The translations under genes were made by a program, and so were the position numbers. Shown piece after piece: positions 16,484 through 25,248 of a stretch of DNA of 64,000 nucleotides; position 1 is the stretch's first letter, and the number at the start of each line of letters is the position of its first letter. Source of the DNA: VRUE01 sp963708115 (lineage in GTDB: Bacteria > Actinomycetota > Thermoleophilia > Solirubrobacterales > 70-9); assembly GCA_963708115.1 (NCBI GenBank), contig CAVPRX010000002.1, positions 806,001 through 870,000 of the forward strand, given 5' to 3'. Under the pieces are notes generated by a model. That model was not told where the DNA came from. It saw only the letters and a list, made by a program, of their open reading frames with translations, and ran no database searches.

Positions 16484-17323
16484 GTGGCTGCAAGGCTGAT
16501 CGACGGCAAGGCTGTCGCCGCCCAGGTGCGGGAACGGGTGCGCGAGCAGGTCGCCGAGCTGGCGACTCCGCCGGGCCTGGCGACGATCCTGGTCGGCGAG
16601 GACCCCGCCTCCGCCGTGTACGTGCGGATGAAGCGCGAGGACTCGGCCGAGGTCGGCATCGAGTCCTTTCACCACGAGCCCGGCGCGGACATCCCCCAGG
16701 AGGAGCTCGCGGCGCTGATCGAGTCGCTCAACGCGGACGAGCGGGTGCACGGGATCCTGCTGCAGCTGCCGCTGCCCGACCATCTCGACCAGGACCCGCT
16801 GATCGCGCTGATCGATCCCGCAAAGGACGTCGACGGGTTGACGCCGATCAGCGCCGGACTGCTCGTGCAGGGGCGCAGCGACGCGATCGCGCCGTGCACG
16901 CCGTCGGGCGTGATGGAGCTTCTCCGTCACGCCGAGGTCGAGGTGGAAGGCGCCCGCGCGGTCGTTATCGGCCGTTCGATCCTGGTCGGCAAGCCACTCG
17001 CTGCCCTGCTCCTTGCGGCGAACGCAACCGTCACCCACTGCCACTCGCGGACCCGCGACCTGGCCTCGATCTGCCGCGAGGCCGACATCCTCATCGCGGC
17101 GGCGGGCCAGCCCGGACTGATCACCGGGGAGATGGTCAAGCCGGGCGCGACGGTGATCGACGTCGGCACCAACCGGGTCGACGGCAAGCTGGTCGGCGAT
17201 GTCGAGTTCGACTCCGCCGGCGAGCGCGCCGGGGCGATCACTCCCGTGCCCGGTGGGGTGGGGCCGATGACGCGGGCAATGCTGCTCGTAAATACGTTGG
17301 CTGCCGCCCGGACCCGGGTGTAG
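16484..17323 (+). CDS. folD: Methylenetetrahydrofolate dehydrogenase/cyclohydrolase
   Basis: Bifunctional one-carbon enzyme interconverting 5,10-methylene- and 10-formyl-tetrahydrofolate using NADP; 279 residues. The catalytic lysine is Lys50 in YVRMK. Other family blocks are GILLQLPLPDH, KDVDGLTP, PCTPSGV, the nucleotide-binding GRSILVGKPLAALL, and PVPGGVGPMTRAML. It begins with GTG, 4 bp after pcrA, and is probably co-transcribed with it. Its product pool links to the serine genes elsewhere in the window. Confidence 0.96.
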   Translation: MAARLIDGKAVAAQVRERVREQVAELATPPGLATILVGEDPASAVYVRMKREDSAEVGIESFHHEPGADIPQEELAALIESLNADERVHGILLQLPLPDHLDQDPLIALIDPAKDVDGLTPISAGLLVQGRSDAIAPCTPSGVMELLRHAEVEVEGARAVVIGRSILVGKPLAALLLAANATVTHCHSRTRDLASICREADILIAAAGQPGLITGEMVKPGATVIDVGTNRVDGKLVGDVEFDSAGERAGAITPVPGGVGPMTRAMLLVNTLAAARTRV

Positions 17324-17358
17324 TGTCGCTGCGACCCCTACTCCCGGAGGAGATCTAG

Positions 17359-17961
17359 ATGGAAGTGGACAAGCTGAACACGGGTGAGAAGGTCTCCGCG
17401 GTCTCCGCGATCCTGCTCTTCGTATTCATGTTCTTCGACTGGTTCGGCGTCAAGATCTCGGGGGTCGCCGGCTTCTCCGGTGACGTGTCCGGCAGCGGCG
17501 GCAGCGCCTGGGACGCCCTCGACGTGATCCCGATCGTCCTCATGCTGGCGATCGTCGTCGCCGTCGGCGTCGCCTTGGTCCGCCTCACCGATGCCGACCT
17601 CGAGCCGCCGGTCTCGCTCAACGCGATCGTCGCCGGACTGGGCGGGCTCGCGGTGCTGCTGATCCTCTACCGGATCGTCTTCCCGCCCGACTTCGGCTCC
17701 TTCGGCGGGGTGTCGGTCGATGCAACGCTCAAGTTCGGCATCTTCCTCGGCCTGATCGCCGCCGCCGGGATCGCCTACGGTGGCTACAGCGCGATGCGCG
17801 AGGAAGGCGCGACCTTCGGAGGGGAGGCCGACCGCCTCTCCTCCGGTGGTCCCGGCGCTGGCCAACCCCCGGCCGGTGGACCGCCTCCGCCATCGCAGCA
17901 ACCCCCGCCACCCCCTCCCCCAACGCAGCAGCAGCCGCCACCGCCTCCCGCCGGGCAGTAA
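17359..17961 (+). CDS. Four-helix membrane protein with proline-rich tail
   Basis: A 200-residue protein of unknown function. Four membrane helices are predicted by eye (about residues 12-30, 52-72, 86-108 and 116-138), then a cytoplasmic or surface tail from about 165 made mostly of Pro, Gln and Gly. The tail resembles linkers seen on actinobacterial envelope proteins. A good ribosome site (GGAGGAG) precedes the ATG. It converges on the GMC oxidase gene, whose stop lies 5 bp away. Confidence 0.75.
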   Translation: MEVDKLNTGEKVSAVSAILLFVFMFFDWFGVKISGVAGFSGDVSGSGGSAWDALDVIPIVLMLAIVVAVGVALVRLTDADLEPPVSLNAIVAGLGGLAVLLILYRIVFPPDFGSFGGVSVDATLKFGIFLGLIAAAGIAYGGYSAMREEGATFGGEADRLSSGGPGAGQPPAGGPPPPSQQPPPPPPPTQQQPPPPPAGQ

Positions 17962-17966
17962 GAGCT

Positions 17967-19865
17967 TTACGCCGCCGGAGTCGCTTCGGCTACTTCGGCG
18001 GCTACTCGCTTGGCGAAAGCAATGATCGTCATCATCGGATTGACCCCGACTGCGGACGGGAAGAGAGAGGCGTCGGCAACGTGCAGTCGCGAGACGCCAT
18101 TGACGGAACCGTCAGCGGCGCAGACCCCCTCGGCCTGGTCTGCCGCGATTCTCGCCGTTCCCTGCGGGTGAAAGGCCTCGAGGCGCAGCTCTGACGGCTT
18201 GAAGCGAGTTGCCTCGAACTCGGCGACGCCGCCAGGGCGGAGGACCGGCGCGCGGCCGATATTGGGGTAGACCTCGGTCGCGCCGGCGGCGAAGTGGATC
18301 TCGGCGGCGCGGGAGATGCCGAAGATGACCCGCTGGGCATCGTCGTCGCTGAGCGCGTAGCCGGCGCGAATCGAGCCGTCCCGAGCCACTCCGACGCGGC
18401 CGGCGGACTCGTCGGTCAGCTGGACGCCGATCGAGCTGACGTGGCCGAAGTCGAGAATCGCTTCCTGGTGCTCACGCCCGGAGCCCTGTAGCCAGGCACC
18501 GCCGAAGGGGAGTGGCGTGAAGGTCGCCTCGAGCAGGATCCGCTCGGACTCCCACTCGTCGACGTAATAGCTCTGCATCACGCCGTCCCAGCCGCGCACC
18601 TCCTCCTCGTAGCGAGCGCCGACCCAGCAGGCGGGGTGGATATGGAGGTTGCGGCCGACCTGGTCGCCGCCGAGGCCCGAGCGCAGCAGCAGCTCCGGCG
18701 TACCGAAGGCCCCCCCGGCGACGATCGTCGCCCGACGGGCGCGGACGGTGTATGGGCGCCGGTTGCCGTTGCGCTCGCCGTCCGTCGCGGCCACACAGCG
18801 AACACCGGCGGCGCGACCGTCCTCGACGATGACCTGACGCGCCTCGACCCCCGTCCGCAGTCGAGCCCCGGCGGCTACCGCACGCGGCATATAGCTGACG
18901 TGCATGCCCCGCTTGGCGTCGATCCGGCAGCCGTAGGGGCAGGAGCTGCACTGGACGCAGTTGCCCGCATTGCGGGATATCGGGCCGCCGCTGGCGCCGA
19001 TCGCTGCCGCACCCTCCATTGCCAGCTGGCCGTTGCGGCCCATCCGCTCCGGATCGAGCGGCATCACCCGCAGGAACTCCTCGGCCTCGGCGAAGTCGGG
19101 GGCGAGCCGGTCGGCCCACTCGACCCCGTAGCGGTCTCGCCAGTGCTCGAGCACCGGATCGGGGGCGCGGAAGCAGGTCCCGGAGTTGATCACGGTCGTA
19201 CCGCCGACGGTGCGCGCGACCGGGACGGGAATCGGTGGGCGACCCTCGGCGATCGTCAGGCCGCCGTCGCGGTAAAGCGAAGCGATCGCATCGAGCTGGC
19301 TCTCGGGATAGTTCTCGCGGTTGTAGTTGCCTCCCGCCTCGAGCACGATCACGTCAAGACCGGCTTCGGCGAGCGTCGCCGCGGCAACCGCGCCGCCCGC
19401 GCCGGAGCCGACGACGACCACGTCGCATTCCTCGCCTTCGGAAGGCGCCCTGGTATCGCCCAGCGACCCGGTCGGCTCGGGCAGCGAGCCATCGCCGATG
19501 CGGCAGCTCGTCTCCAGGCCCAACCTGTCCTCAACGCGCGGATCGACCGCATAGCCGAGCGTGGTGAAGGTCTTGGCCATCAGGATCAGCTCGTGGTAGA
19601 GGCCGAAGCGGGAGCGCTCCATGCGCTGCAGGAAGTCTTCCCGCGCGCCCAGGTCGAGGCGGCTGAAGCGCCACGGGAAGGGCAGCCACTCGAAAGCACG
19701 CAGGGCGAGGCGGACGCGGGTCAGGACACGTGGCGAGAGCGAAGGAAGGAACTCACCGACCGGCCCGGAGACGTCGATCTCGCGCTCGGCCGCGGGCAGG
19801 CCGTCGAGGGCGGGGGCCATCGCCTCGCAGATCGCGCTCAGGGTGCGTTGCTCGGTGGCCGACAA
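17967..19865 (-). CDS. GMC-family FAD oxidoreductase with Cys cluster
   Basis: A 632-residue flavoenzyme. An N-terminal helical region of about 140 residues precedes the FAD-binding motif VVVGSGAGGAVAAATLAEAG; the C-terminus carries the GMC block HPQGTARIA and the closing HVADASLFPSAVGVNP. The substrate domain contains CVQCSSCPYGC, a compact four-Cys motif also found in long-chain alcohol oxidases and some bacterial dehydrogenases, which suggests an Fe-S or structural metal site and hence a dehydrogenase passing electrons to a partner. The substrate is probably an alcohol or sterol-like lipid; this is inference. A small membrane protein gene lies just upstream in the same operon. Confidence 0.85.
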   Translation of the reverse strand: MSATEQRTLSAICEAMAPALDGLPAAEREIDVSGPVGEFLPSLSPRVLTRVRLALRAFEWLPFPWRFSRLDLGAREDFLQRMERSRFGLYHELILMAKTFTTLGYAVDPRVEDRLGLETSCRIGDGSLPEPTGSLGDTRAPSEGEECDVVVVGSGAGGAVAAATLAEAGLDVIVLEAGGNYNRENYPESQLDAIASLYRDGGLTIAEGRPPIPVPVARTVGGTTVINSGTCFRAPDPVLEHWRDRYGVEWADRLAPDFAEAEEFLRVMPLDPERMGRNGQLAMEGAAAIGASGGPISRNAGNCVQCSSCPYGCRIDAKRGMHVSYMPRAVAAGARLRTGVEARQVIVEDGRAAGVRCVAATDGERNGNRRPYTVRARRATIVAGGAFGTPELLLRSGLGGDQVGRNLHIHPACWVGARYEEEVRGWDGVMQSYYVDEWESERILLEATFTPLPFGGAWLQGSGREHQEAILDFGHVSSIGVQLTDESAGRVGVARDGSIRAGYALSDDDAQRVIFGISRAAEIHFAAGATEVYPNIGRAPVLRPGGVAEFEATRFKPSELRLEAFHPQGTARIAADQAEGVCAADGSVNGVSRLHVADASLFPSAVGVNPMMTIIAFAKRVAAEVAEATPAA

Positions 19866-19880
19866 CCCCGGCGGACGCTG

Positions 19881-20324
19881 TCAGCCAGGTGCGGCGAGGC
19901 GGTCGACGCGACCGGCAAGCGACCAGAGCCAGAGCGCCAGCACCGCGAGGAAGCCGTCGACCAGGAAGTTGAGCAGATAGATGAAGACGTGCTGGTCGAA
20001 GAGGAAGAAGCCGAGCGAGCCGAGCGAGGAAGCGGTCTTGCCCGCCGCCAAGACCAGCAGGATCGGTCGGTAGCGGACGACGTCCGCCTGGGCGACCAGG
20101 CAGATGCCGGTGATCACGACCATGTAGGCGAAGGCGAGTGCCAGCCAGAGCTGCTCCTCGCCATGCGGTGCCCGCGTGTCGTTGCCGAACCATTCGCCGA
20201 CGTCGGAGATGACGTCGAGCACGCCGCTGGGGACGGCGATGAAGAGGATGCCGACCACGGCGAAGCTGACCGCCAGCAGCCGCAGGCTGAGCACTACGAA
20301 GGCCTCTGCTTTCGCTCCCCGCAT
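19881..20324 (-). CDS. Small multi-pass membrane protein upstream of the GMC oxidase
   Basis: A 147-residue protein with about four membrane helices (VVLSLRLLAVSFAVVGILF; LWLALAFAYMVVITGICL; ILLVLAAGKTASSLGSLG; FIYLLNFLVDGFLAVLALW). I start it at the ATG giving MRGAKAEAF because longer versions read into a low-complexity intergenic palindrome. It ends 15 bp before the GMC oxidase start, so the pair is an operon. It may anchor the oxidase or pass on its electrons, although no heme or quinone motif is visible. Confidence 0.75.
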   Translation of the reverse strand: MRGAKAEAFVVLSLRLLAVSFAVVGILFIAVPSGVLDVISDVGEWFGNDTRAPHGEEQLWLALAFAYMVVITGICLVAQADVVRYRPILLVLAAGKTASSLGSLGFFLFDQHVFIYLLNFLVDGFLAVLALWLWSLAGRVDRLAAPG

Positions 20325-20380
20325 GCCGCCGCACAATACTGGCTGACTGGCCAAGGTCGTCGGCGCGCGGGTCCTGTCAC

Positions 20381-20430
20381 GGGTGCAGGGGGTGTTAGCG
20401 GCCTCACCCGGCCGAACACCCCCTACACCC
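20381..20430. repeat. Inverted repeat between divergent genes
   Basis: Sixteen-bp arms (20381-20396 and 20415-20430, GGGTGCAGGGGGTGTT type) with one mismatch and an 18-base loop. It sits in the 145-bp divergent region between the membrane protein gene and gatC, about 40 bp before gatC. It could be an operator or a cruciform-forming site; there is no T tract to suggest a terminator. Confidence 0.55.
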
Positions 20431-20469
20431 GCGCCACCCGCGCGAGAGGCCACGCCTAGAATCCGGCCG

Positions 20470-20760
20470 ATGATCGAGCGGGAGCAGGTACTTCACGTAG
20501 CCATACTGGCCCGGCTGCGGCTTTCCGAGGCCGAGGTGGAGCGGATGGCCGGCGAGCTTTCCGGGATCCTCGATCACGTCGGGCGGATCGGCGAGCTGGA
20601 CTTGGACGACGTGGTTCCCACCTCGCATGTGGTCGACCTCGAGAACGTTCTTCGCCCGGACGAGCCGCGGCCAAGCTGGCCCCGTGACGCTGTCTTGGAG
20701 CAGGCGCCCGATCCGGCCGATGGCGCTTTCAGGGTCCCCTCGCCCCGGGCCGAGTCCTGA
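20470..20760 (+). CDS. gatC: Asp/Glu-tRNA amidotransferase subunit C
   Basis: A 96-residue GatC, the small subunit that stabilises GatA-GatB. It begins MIEREQVLHVAILARLRLSEAEV, the normal start, followed by the ILDHVGRIGELDLDDVVPTSHV block and a short acidic end. Its stop overlaps the gatA start by one base (TGATG). Order gatC-gatA-gatB is the usual operon. Confidence 0.95.
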   Translation: MIEREQVLHVAILARLRLSEAEVERMAGELSGILDHVGRIGELDLDDVVPTSHVVDLENVLRPDEPRPSWPRDAVLEQAPDPADGAFRVPSPRAES

Positions 20761-22199
20761 TGACCGAGCTGCTGACGATGAGCGTCGCCGAGGCCGCGAC
20801 GCGGATCCAGGCCGTGGAGCTCTCACGCGAGGAGTACTTCGATGCGTGGCGCGACGCCGCGGCGGGCGATGAGCTCAATGCGTATCTCTGGCGCGCGGAG
20901 GATCGAGTGGTCGAAAGTGACGGCCCGCTGGAGGGGATCCCGGTCGCGGTCAAGGATCTCTTCTGCACCGAGGCCGTGCAGACCACCGCCGGCTCTCGCA
21001 TTCTCGAGGGTCATCGACCGCTCTACACGGCTACGGCGGTCCGCAGGCTGACCGAAGCCGGTGCGGAGGTACTCGGCAAGACCAACATGGATGAGTTCGC
21101 GATGGGGTCCTCGAACGAGAACTCCGCTTACGGGCCGGTGCTCAATCCATGGGACAGGACCCGCGTCCCCGGCGGCTCCTCCGGGGGGTCGGCGGCAGTG
21201 GTCGCGGCAGGCCTCGCACCTTGCGCGATCGGCACCGACACCGGCGGCTCGATCCGCCAGCCCGCGGCGCTCTGCGGCATCGTCGGCCTGAAGCCGACCT
21301 ACGGCGCGATCTCCCGCTACGGGATGATCGCCTTCGCTTCCTCGCTGGACCAGTGCGGACCGTTGACTCGCGACGTCACCGACGCTGCGCTGCTGCTCGC
21401 CGCAATGCAGGGCAAGGATCGCTGCGACTCGACCTCGGTCGGAATCGAGGGCGGAATCAAGGAGCCCAGCCGCGAGGATCTGAGCGGGCTTCGTTTCGCG
21501 GTTCCCGCCGAGTTGACGCAGGACGCGATCGAACCAGGGGTGCGGGCCGTCTTCGAGGCGACGCTGAAGCGGATCGAGGAGCTGGGCGGTGAGGTCGCCG
21601 AGGTGGCGCTGCCGCACGCCGAGCACGGCATCTCCGCCTACTACGTGATTGCTCCCGCGGAGGCCTCCTCCAACCTGGCTCGCTACGACGGCGTCCGCTA
21701 CGGGATGCGGGCCGAGGCGGACGGTGACGTGGTCGAGATGTACGAATCGACTCGCGCCGCCGGCTTCGGCGACGAGGTCAAGCGGCGGATCATGCTGGGC
21801 ACCTACGCGCTCTCCTCCGGCTACTACGACGCCTATTACGGACGGGCGCAGAAAGTCCGCACGAAGATCGCCGAGGATTTCGCCGCTGCTTTCAGCAGCT
21901 TCGACTTCGTGGTCACGCCGACCTCGCCCTCGGTCGCCTTCGGCCTCGGCGAGAAGACCGACGATCCGCTGGCGATGTATATGAACGACTTCTTCACCGT
22001 GCCGATGAGCCTGGCCGGCATTCCCGCGATCTCCATCCCGGCCGGTCTCGCCGAGCCCGATGGCGGCGGACCGCAGCTGCCCGTGGGCTTCCAGATCGCC
22101 GCGCCGGCATTCGGCGAGCAGCCGCTGCTCGAGGCCGCCTACGCGCTCGAGCGGGCGATCGGCTTCGACGCCAAGCCTGGGGTGCGAGTCGATGGCTGA
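20760..22199 (+). CDS. gatA: Asp/Glu-tRNA amidotransferase subunit A
   Basis: Amidase subunit that releases ammonia from glutamine for transamidation of Glu-tRNA-Gln or Asp-tRNA-Asn; 479 residues. The Ser-cisSer-Lys triad is visible: Lys65 in VAVKD, the amidase signature GGSSGGSAAVVAAG near residue 140, and the nucleophile loop GTDTGGSIRQPAAL. The C-terminal YYDAYYGRAQKVRT block is typical. Translationally coupled to gatC and overlapping gatB by 8 bases. Confidence 0.97.
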   Translation: MTELLTMSVAEAATRIQAVELSREEYFDAWRDAAAGDELNAYLWRAEDRVVESDGPLEGIPVAVKDLFCTEAVQTTAGSRILEGHRPLYTATAVRRLTEAGAEVLGKTNMDEFAMGSSNENSAYGPVLNPWDRTRVPGGSSGGSAAVVAAGLAPCAIGTDTGGSIRQPAALCGIVGLKPTYGAISRYGMIAFASSLDQCGPLTRDVTDAALLLAAMQGKDRCDSTSVGIEGGIKEPSREDLSGLRFAVPAELTQDAIEPGVRAVFEATLKRIEELGGEVAEVALPHAEHGISAYYVIAPAEASSNLARYDGVRYGMRAEADGDVVEMYESTRAAGFGDEVKRRIMLGTYALSSGYYDAYYGRAQKVRTKIAEDFAAAFSSFDFVVTPTSPSVAFGLGEKTDDPLAMYMNDFFTVPMSLAGIPAISIPAGLAEPDGGGPQLPVGFQIAAPAFGEQPLLEAAYALERAIGFDAKPGVRVDG

Positions 22200-23628
22200 G
22201 CTGGAGGCGGTGATCGGGCTCGAGATCCACGTCCAGCTCTCGACCCAGACGAAGATGTTCTGCGGCTGCGCGCTCTCCTTCGGCGACGAGCCGAACGTCC
22301 ACACCTGCCCGGTCTGCCTCGCCCATCCCGGAGTCCTGCCGGTGCCCAACGAGGAGGCGATCCGCTACGCGCTGAGGATCGCCGCCGCGCTGGAGTGCGA
22401 CGTGGCCCCGCGCTCGATCTTCCACCGCAAGAACTACTTCTATCCCGACAACCCGAAGGCCTACCAGATCAGCCAGTACGACGAACCCCTTGCCGTGGAC
22501 GGGACGCTGGGCGGGATCCGCATCCACCGCGCTCACCTGGAGGAGGACGCGGCGAAGACGATCCACCTCGGCGAGTCGGGCCGCATCCACGGCTCCGGCG
22601 GCTCGCTGGTCGACTTCAACCGCGGCGGCACGCCCCTGGTCGAGATCGTCACCGAGCCCGACCTGCGCAGTGCCGCGGAGGCAGGCTCCTGGGCGCGCCT
22701 GCTGCGCACCACGGTCAGCCAGCTCGACGTCTCCAACGTCAACATGGAGGAGGGCAGCCTGCGGATCGACGCCAACGTCTCGGTCCGACCGGCGGGCAGC
22801 GAGGCGCTGGGGACGAAGACCGAGCTGAAGAACATGAACAGCTTCCGTTTCCTCGAACGCGGAATCGAGGCCGAGCTGGCGCGGCAGCGCGAGCTGGTCG
22901 AGGCGGGGGGGAGGGTGGTTCAGGAGACGCTCCACTTCCATCCCGAGGACGGCTCGCTGACGGCGCTGCGCTCGAAGGAGGAGGCGCACGACTACCGCTA
23001 CTTCCCCGAGCCCGACCTGGTGCCGCTGGCGCCGACCGAGGCGATGCTGCAGGAGGCCCGTGACTCGCTGCCGGAGCTGCCCGAGGCGCGCACGCGGCGC
23101 TACGAAAGCGAGTTGAAGCTCTCCGCCGAGAACGCCGCCCAGCTTGCGGCGGACCCAGACGAGGCGGCCTACTTCGAAGCGGTCCGCGACAAGGCGCCCG
23201 CGGTGGAGGCGCAGACGATCGCGAACTGGGTGACCGGCGAGCTGGCCGCGGCACTGCGTCAGGCCGACGGCGGTGGCGCCGCCGACTCAAAGGTCACGCC
23301 GGAGTCGCTGGCGACTCTCGTCGCGATGGTCGGTGAGAAGAAGATCTCCCACGGCAGCGGCAAGCAGGTGCTGGCGACGCTGGTCGAGGAGGGTGGCGAG
23401 CCGGCCGCGATCGTCGAGCGCGACGGCCTCGCCCAGATCTCCGACAGCGGCGAGCTGGAGTCGATAGTCGCGGCCGCAGTAGAGGCAAATCCCGAGGCAG
23501 CCGAGCAGATCCGCTCCGGCAACCAGAAGGCGATCGGCGCCATCGTCGGCGCCGTGATGAAGGAGACCAAAGGCCGCGCCGACGGCGGCGAGGTCAACCG
23601 TTTGATCAAGGAGAAGCTGGGGATTTAG
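22192..23628 (+). CDS. gatB: Asp/Glu-tRNA amidotransferase subunit B
   Basis: Kinase/transamidase subunit, 478 residues from the ATG giving MAELEAVIGLEIHVQL. The metal-site segment CGCALSFGDEPNVHTCPVCLAHPG and the core KNYFYPDNPKAYQISQYD and DFNRGGTPLVEIVTEPD are present, followed by the tRNA-binding YqeY-like tail (GEKKISHGSGKQVL, NQKAIGAIVGAVMKETKGRAD). Together with gatC and gatA it indicates indirect formation of Gln-tRNA and/or Asn-tRNA. Confidence 0.97.
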   Translation: MAELEAVIGLEIHVQLSTQTKMFCGCALSFGDEPNVHTCPVCLAHPGVLPVPNEEAIRYALRIAAALECDVAPRSIFHRKNYFYPDNPKAYQISQYDEPLAVDGTLGGIRIHRAHLEEDAAKTIHLGESGRIHGSGGSLVDFNRGGTPLVEIVTEPDLRSAAEAGSWARLLRTTVSQLDVSNVNMEEGSLRIDANVSVRPAGSEALGTKTELKNMNSFRFLERGIEAELARQRELVEAGGRVVQETLHFHPEDGSLTALRSKEEAHDYRYFPEPDLVPLAPTEAMLQEARDSLPELPEARTRRYESELKLSAENAAQLAADPDEAAYFEAVRDKAPAVEAQTIANWVTGELAAALRQADGGGAADSKVTPESLATLVAMVGEKKISHGSGKQVLATLVEEGGEPAAIVERDGLAQISDSGELESIVAAAVEANPEAAEQIRSGNQKAIGAIVGAVMKETKGRADGGEVNRLIKEKLGI

Positions 23629-23637
23629 CACCGCGCA

Positions 23638-23681
23638 AAACCAGTCAAGGGGGTGAATCCATCCCCCCGGTGACTTGGTTT
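23638..23681 (+). terminator. Imperfect hairpin after gatB, possible terminator
   Basis: AAACCAGTCA-GGGGG pairs imperfectly with CCCCC-GGTGACTTGGTTT ten bases after the gatB stop. The T content after the stem is low, so termination would be weak or Rho-assisted. Confidence 0.4.
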
Positions 23682-23784
23682 GTCGTGGCTAATACAACAG
23701 CGGTGGTCCTACTGGCCAACGCGGGCGTCATGAGGGCGCTGATAGCGCTCGCATCGAAGCTCGCGGATCGCTAGGCAGATACAC

Positions 23785-23825
23785 CGCAAAAAGAAACGGC
23801 CCCGGGGATTGCTCCCGGGGCCGTT
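23785..23825 (-). terminator. Strong Rho-independent terminator on the minus strand
   Basis: A perfect 12-bp GC-rich stem (23795-23806 with 23814-23825, AACGGCCCCGGG type) with a 7-base loop. Read on the minus strand it is followed by TTCTTTTTG, a good U tract. On the plus strand the stem has no T tract after it. No minus-strand gene lies within reach upstream. Confidence 0.75.
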
Positions 23826-23909
23826 CAGTGTGGATAACACAAGTGAATGAAACTTTAGCGCTACAGGATGCAAAGCGTCGCGACGAAGGCGATACTCGTG
23901 CGATCTGAA

Positions 23910-23934
23910 ACTTTGTAACACGTTGTTACAAAGT
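23910..23934. promoter_or_regulatory. Perfect palindrome, candidate TetR-type operator
   Basis: ACTTTGTAACA and its exact reverse complement TGTTACAAAGT are separated by 3 bases and end 14 bp before the ATG of the NDH-like gene. The 11-bp arms, AT-rich ends and short spacing are typical of operators for TetR-family repressors. No regulator gene lies beside it. Confidence 0.6.
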
Positions 23935-23948
23935 GCTACGGTGAACCC

Positions 23949-25223
23949 ATGGCCTGGAACGTCGTCATCGCCGGGGGTGGATTCGGTGGGGCAATGGCGG
24001 CTCGGGAGCTGGAGCGGATCATGCCGCGGCAGTCGGCGCGGCTGACCCTGGTCAACGACGTCAATTTCATGCTCTACACGCCGTTTCTGCCCGAGGCGGC
24101 GGCGGGGACGTTGGAGCCGCGCCATGTGGTGACGCCGCTGCGCGAGATCCTCGATCGGACCTACCTGCGGCTCGGCACGATCTCGGGTCACGATCCCGAG
24201 GCGCGCACGGTCGAGCTGCGCACTCGCGACGGCGAAATCGACCAGCTTCCCTACGACCAGCTCCTGCTCGCCCTCGGCTCGGTCTCGCGGGTCCTGCCCG
24301 TGCCGGGCCTCGCCGAGCACGCGGTCGGCTTCAAGAGCCTCGCCGACGCGATCTGGCTGCGCAATCACGTGGTCGAGACGCTGGAGGCGGCCAATGCGAG
24401 CGAGGACCCCGCCCGTCGCGACGAACTGCTCACCTACGTCTTCGTAGGCGGTGGCTACGCCGGCCTCGAGGCGCTCGCCGAGCTTCAGGACTTCGCTGCC
24501 GACGCGATGGAGAGCTACCCGCGCGCCCGGCTGCATGGCATGCGCTGGGTGCTGGTCGAGGCGACCGGGCGGGTTCTGCCCGAGATCGACATCGGCCTCG
24601 CGGAGTATGCGCTGCGCGAGCTGCGCGGGCGCGGCATCGACATCCGCCTCGAGACCACGCTGGAGGAGGTCAACGCCGACAGCGCGCGTCTCTCCAGCGG
24701 CGAGACCCTGCCGACCCGCACCGTGGTCTGGACCGCGGGGGTCTCGCCACACCCGAGCCTTCGCCAGTTGAACCTGCCGCTCGACGAGCGCGGTCGGGTC
24801 CCGGTCGACGACCACCTGCGCGTGCGCGGGTCGGATTCTGTCTGGGCGGTCGGCGATTGCGCTGCGGCGCCCGACCCCGGTGGCGGCTTCTACCCGCCGA
24901 CCGCCCAGCACGCAGTCCGGCAGGGCCCGGTCGCAGCCCGCAACATCGCCGCCGAGCTGGGCGTCGGAACCGCGCGTCCCTTCGAGTACCGCGGCAACGC
25001 CTCCTTCGTCAACCTCGGCCGCTACAAGGCGGTGGGCAGGGTCGGCGGGCGCAAGTTCCGCGGCTTCCCGGCCTGGTGGATGGCGAGGACCTACCACATG
25101 AGCCAGATTCCGGGTGTCGCCCGCAAGGTTCGCGCGGTGATCGACTGGACGGCCAGCCTGCCCTTCCGCCGCGATCTCGCCGAGGTCGGATCGATCGGAC
25201 ACCCCGAGCGACTGGGCGACTGA
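23949..25223 (+). CDS. NDH-2-type NAD(P)H dehydrogenase (FAD-dependent)
   Basis: A 424-residue pyridine nucleotide-disulfide oxidoreductase of the type II NADH dehydrogenase group. The FAD-binding GGGFGGAMAAREL motif is at residues about 8-20, the NAD-binding motif VFVGGGYAGLEALAEL near 160-175, and the second flavin motif VWAVGDCAA near 300. The C-terminal FVNLGRYKAVGRVGG and the following amphipathic helix fit a peripheral membrane enzyme. It would reduce menaquinone without pumping protons, matching the men genes in this window. The start has no clear Shine-Dalgarno, so translation may be nearly leaderless from a promoter overlapping the palindrome. Confidence 0.88.
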   Translation: MAWNVVIAGGGFGGAMAARELERIMPRQSARLTLVNDVNFMLYTPFLPEAAAGTLEPRHVVTPLREILDRTYLRLGTISGHDPEARTVELRTRDGEIDQLPYDQLLLALGSVSRVLPVPGLAEHAVGFKSLADAIWLRNHVVETLEAANASEDPARRDELLTYVFVGGGYAGLEALAELQDFAADAMESYPRARLHGMRWVLVEATGRVLPEIDIGLAEYALRELRGRGIDIRLETTLEEVNADSARLSSGETLPTRTVVWTAGVSPHPSLRQLNLPLDERGRVPVDDHLRVRGSDSVWAVGDCAAAPDPGGGFYPPTAQHAVRQGPVAARNIAAELGVGTARPFEYRGNASFVNLGRYKAVGRVGGRKFRGFPAWWMARTYHMSQIPGVARKVRAVIDWTASLPFRRDLAEVGSIGHPERLGD

Positions 25224-25248
25224 TCCGCCGGGGCGGGACAATGGAGCC

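Larger units (their letters stand above)
23629..23948. other. 320-bp gene-poor interval between gatB and the NDH-like gene
   Basis: No coding gene is supported. It holds a weak hairpin after gatB, a strong intrinsic terminator that points leftward, a single TTATCCACA-type box (23829-23837, minus strand), and a palindromic operator next to the downstream gene. The leftward terminator with no minus-strand gene to serve implies a short minus-strand transcript of roughly 100-120 nt arising near the operator. Confidence 0.5.

Noticed and set aside
14065..16659. Very long minus-strand frame (864 codons) opposite pcrA
   Set aside because: It is a shadow of pcrA caused by high third-position GC; the translation has no family motifs and overlaps folD and cysE as well.
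23829..23837. Perfect DnaA box (TTATCCACA on minus), possible replication origin
   Set aside because: Only one box was found, with no cluster, AT-rich unwinding element or dnaA/dnaN nearby.
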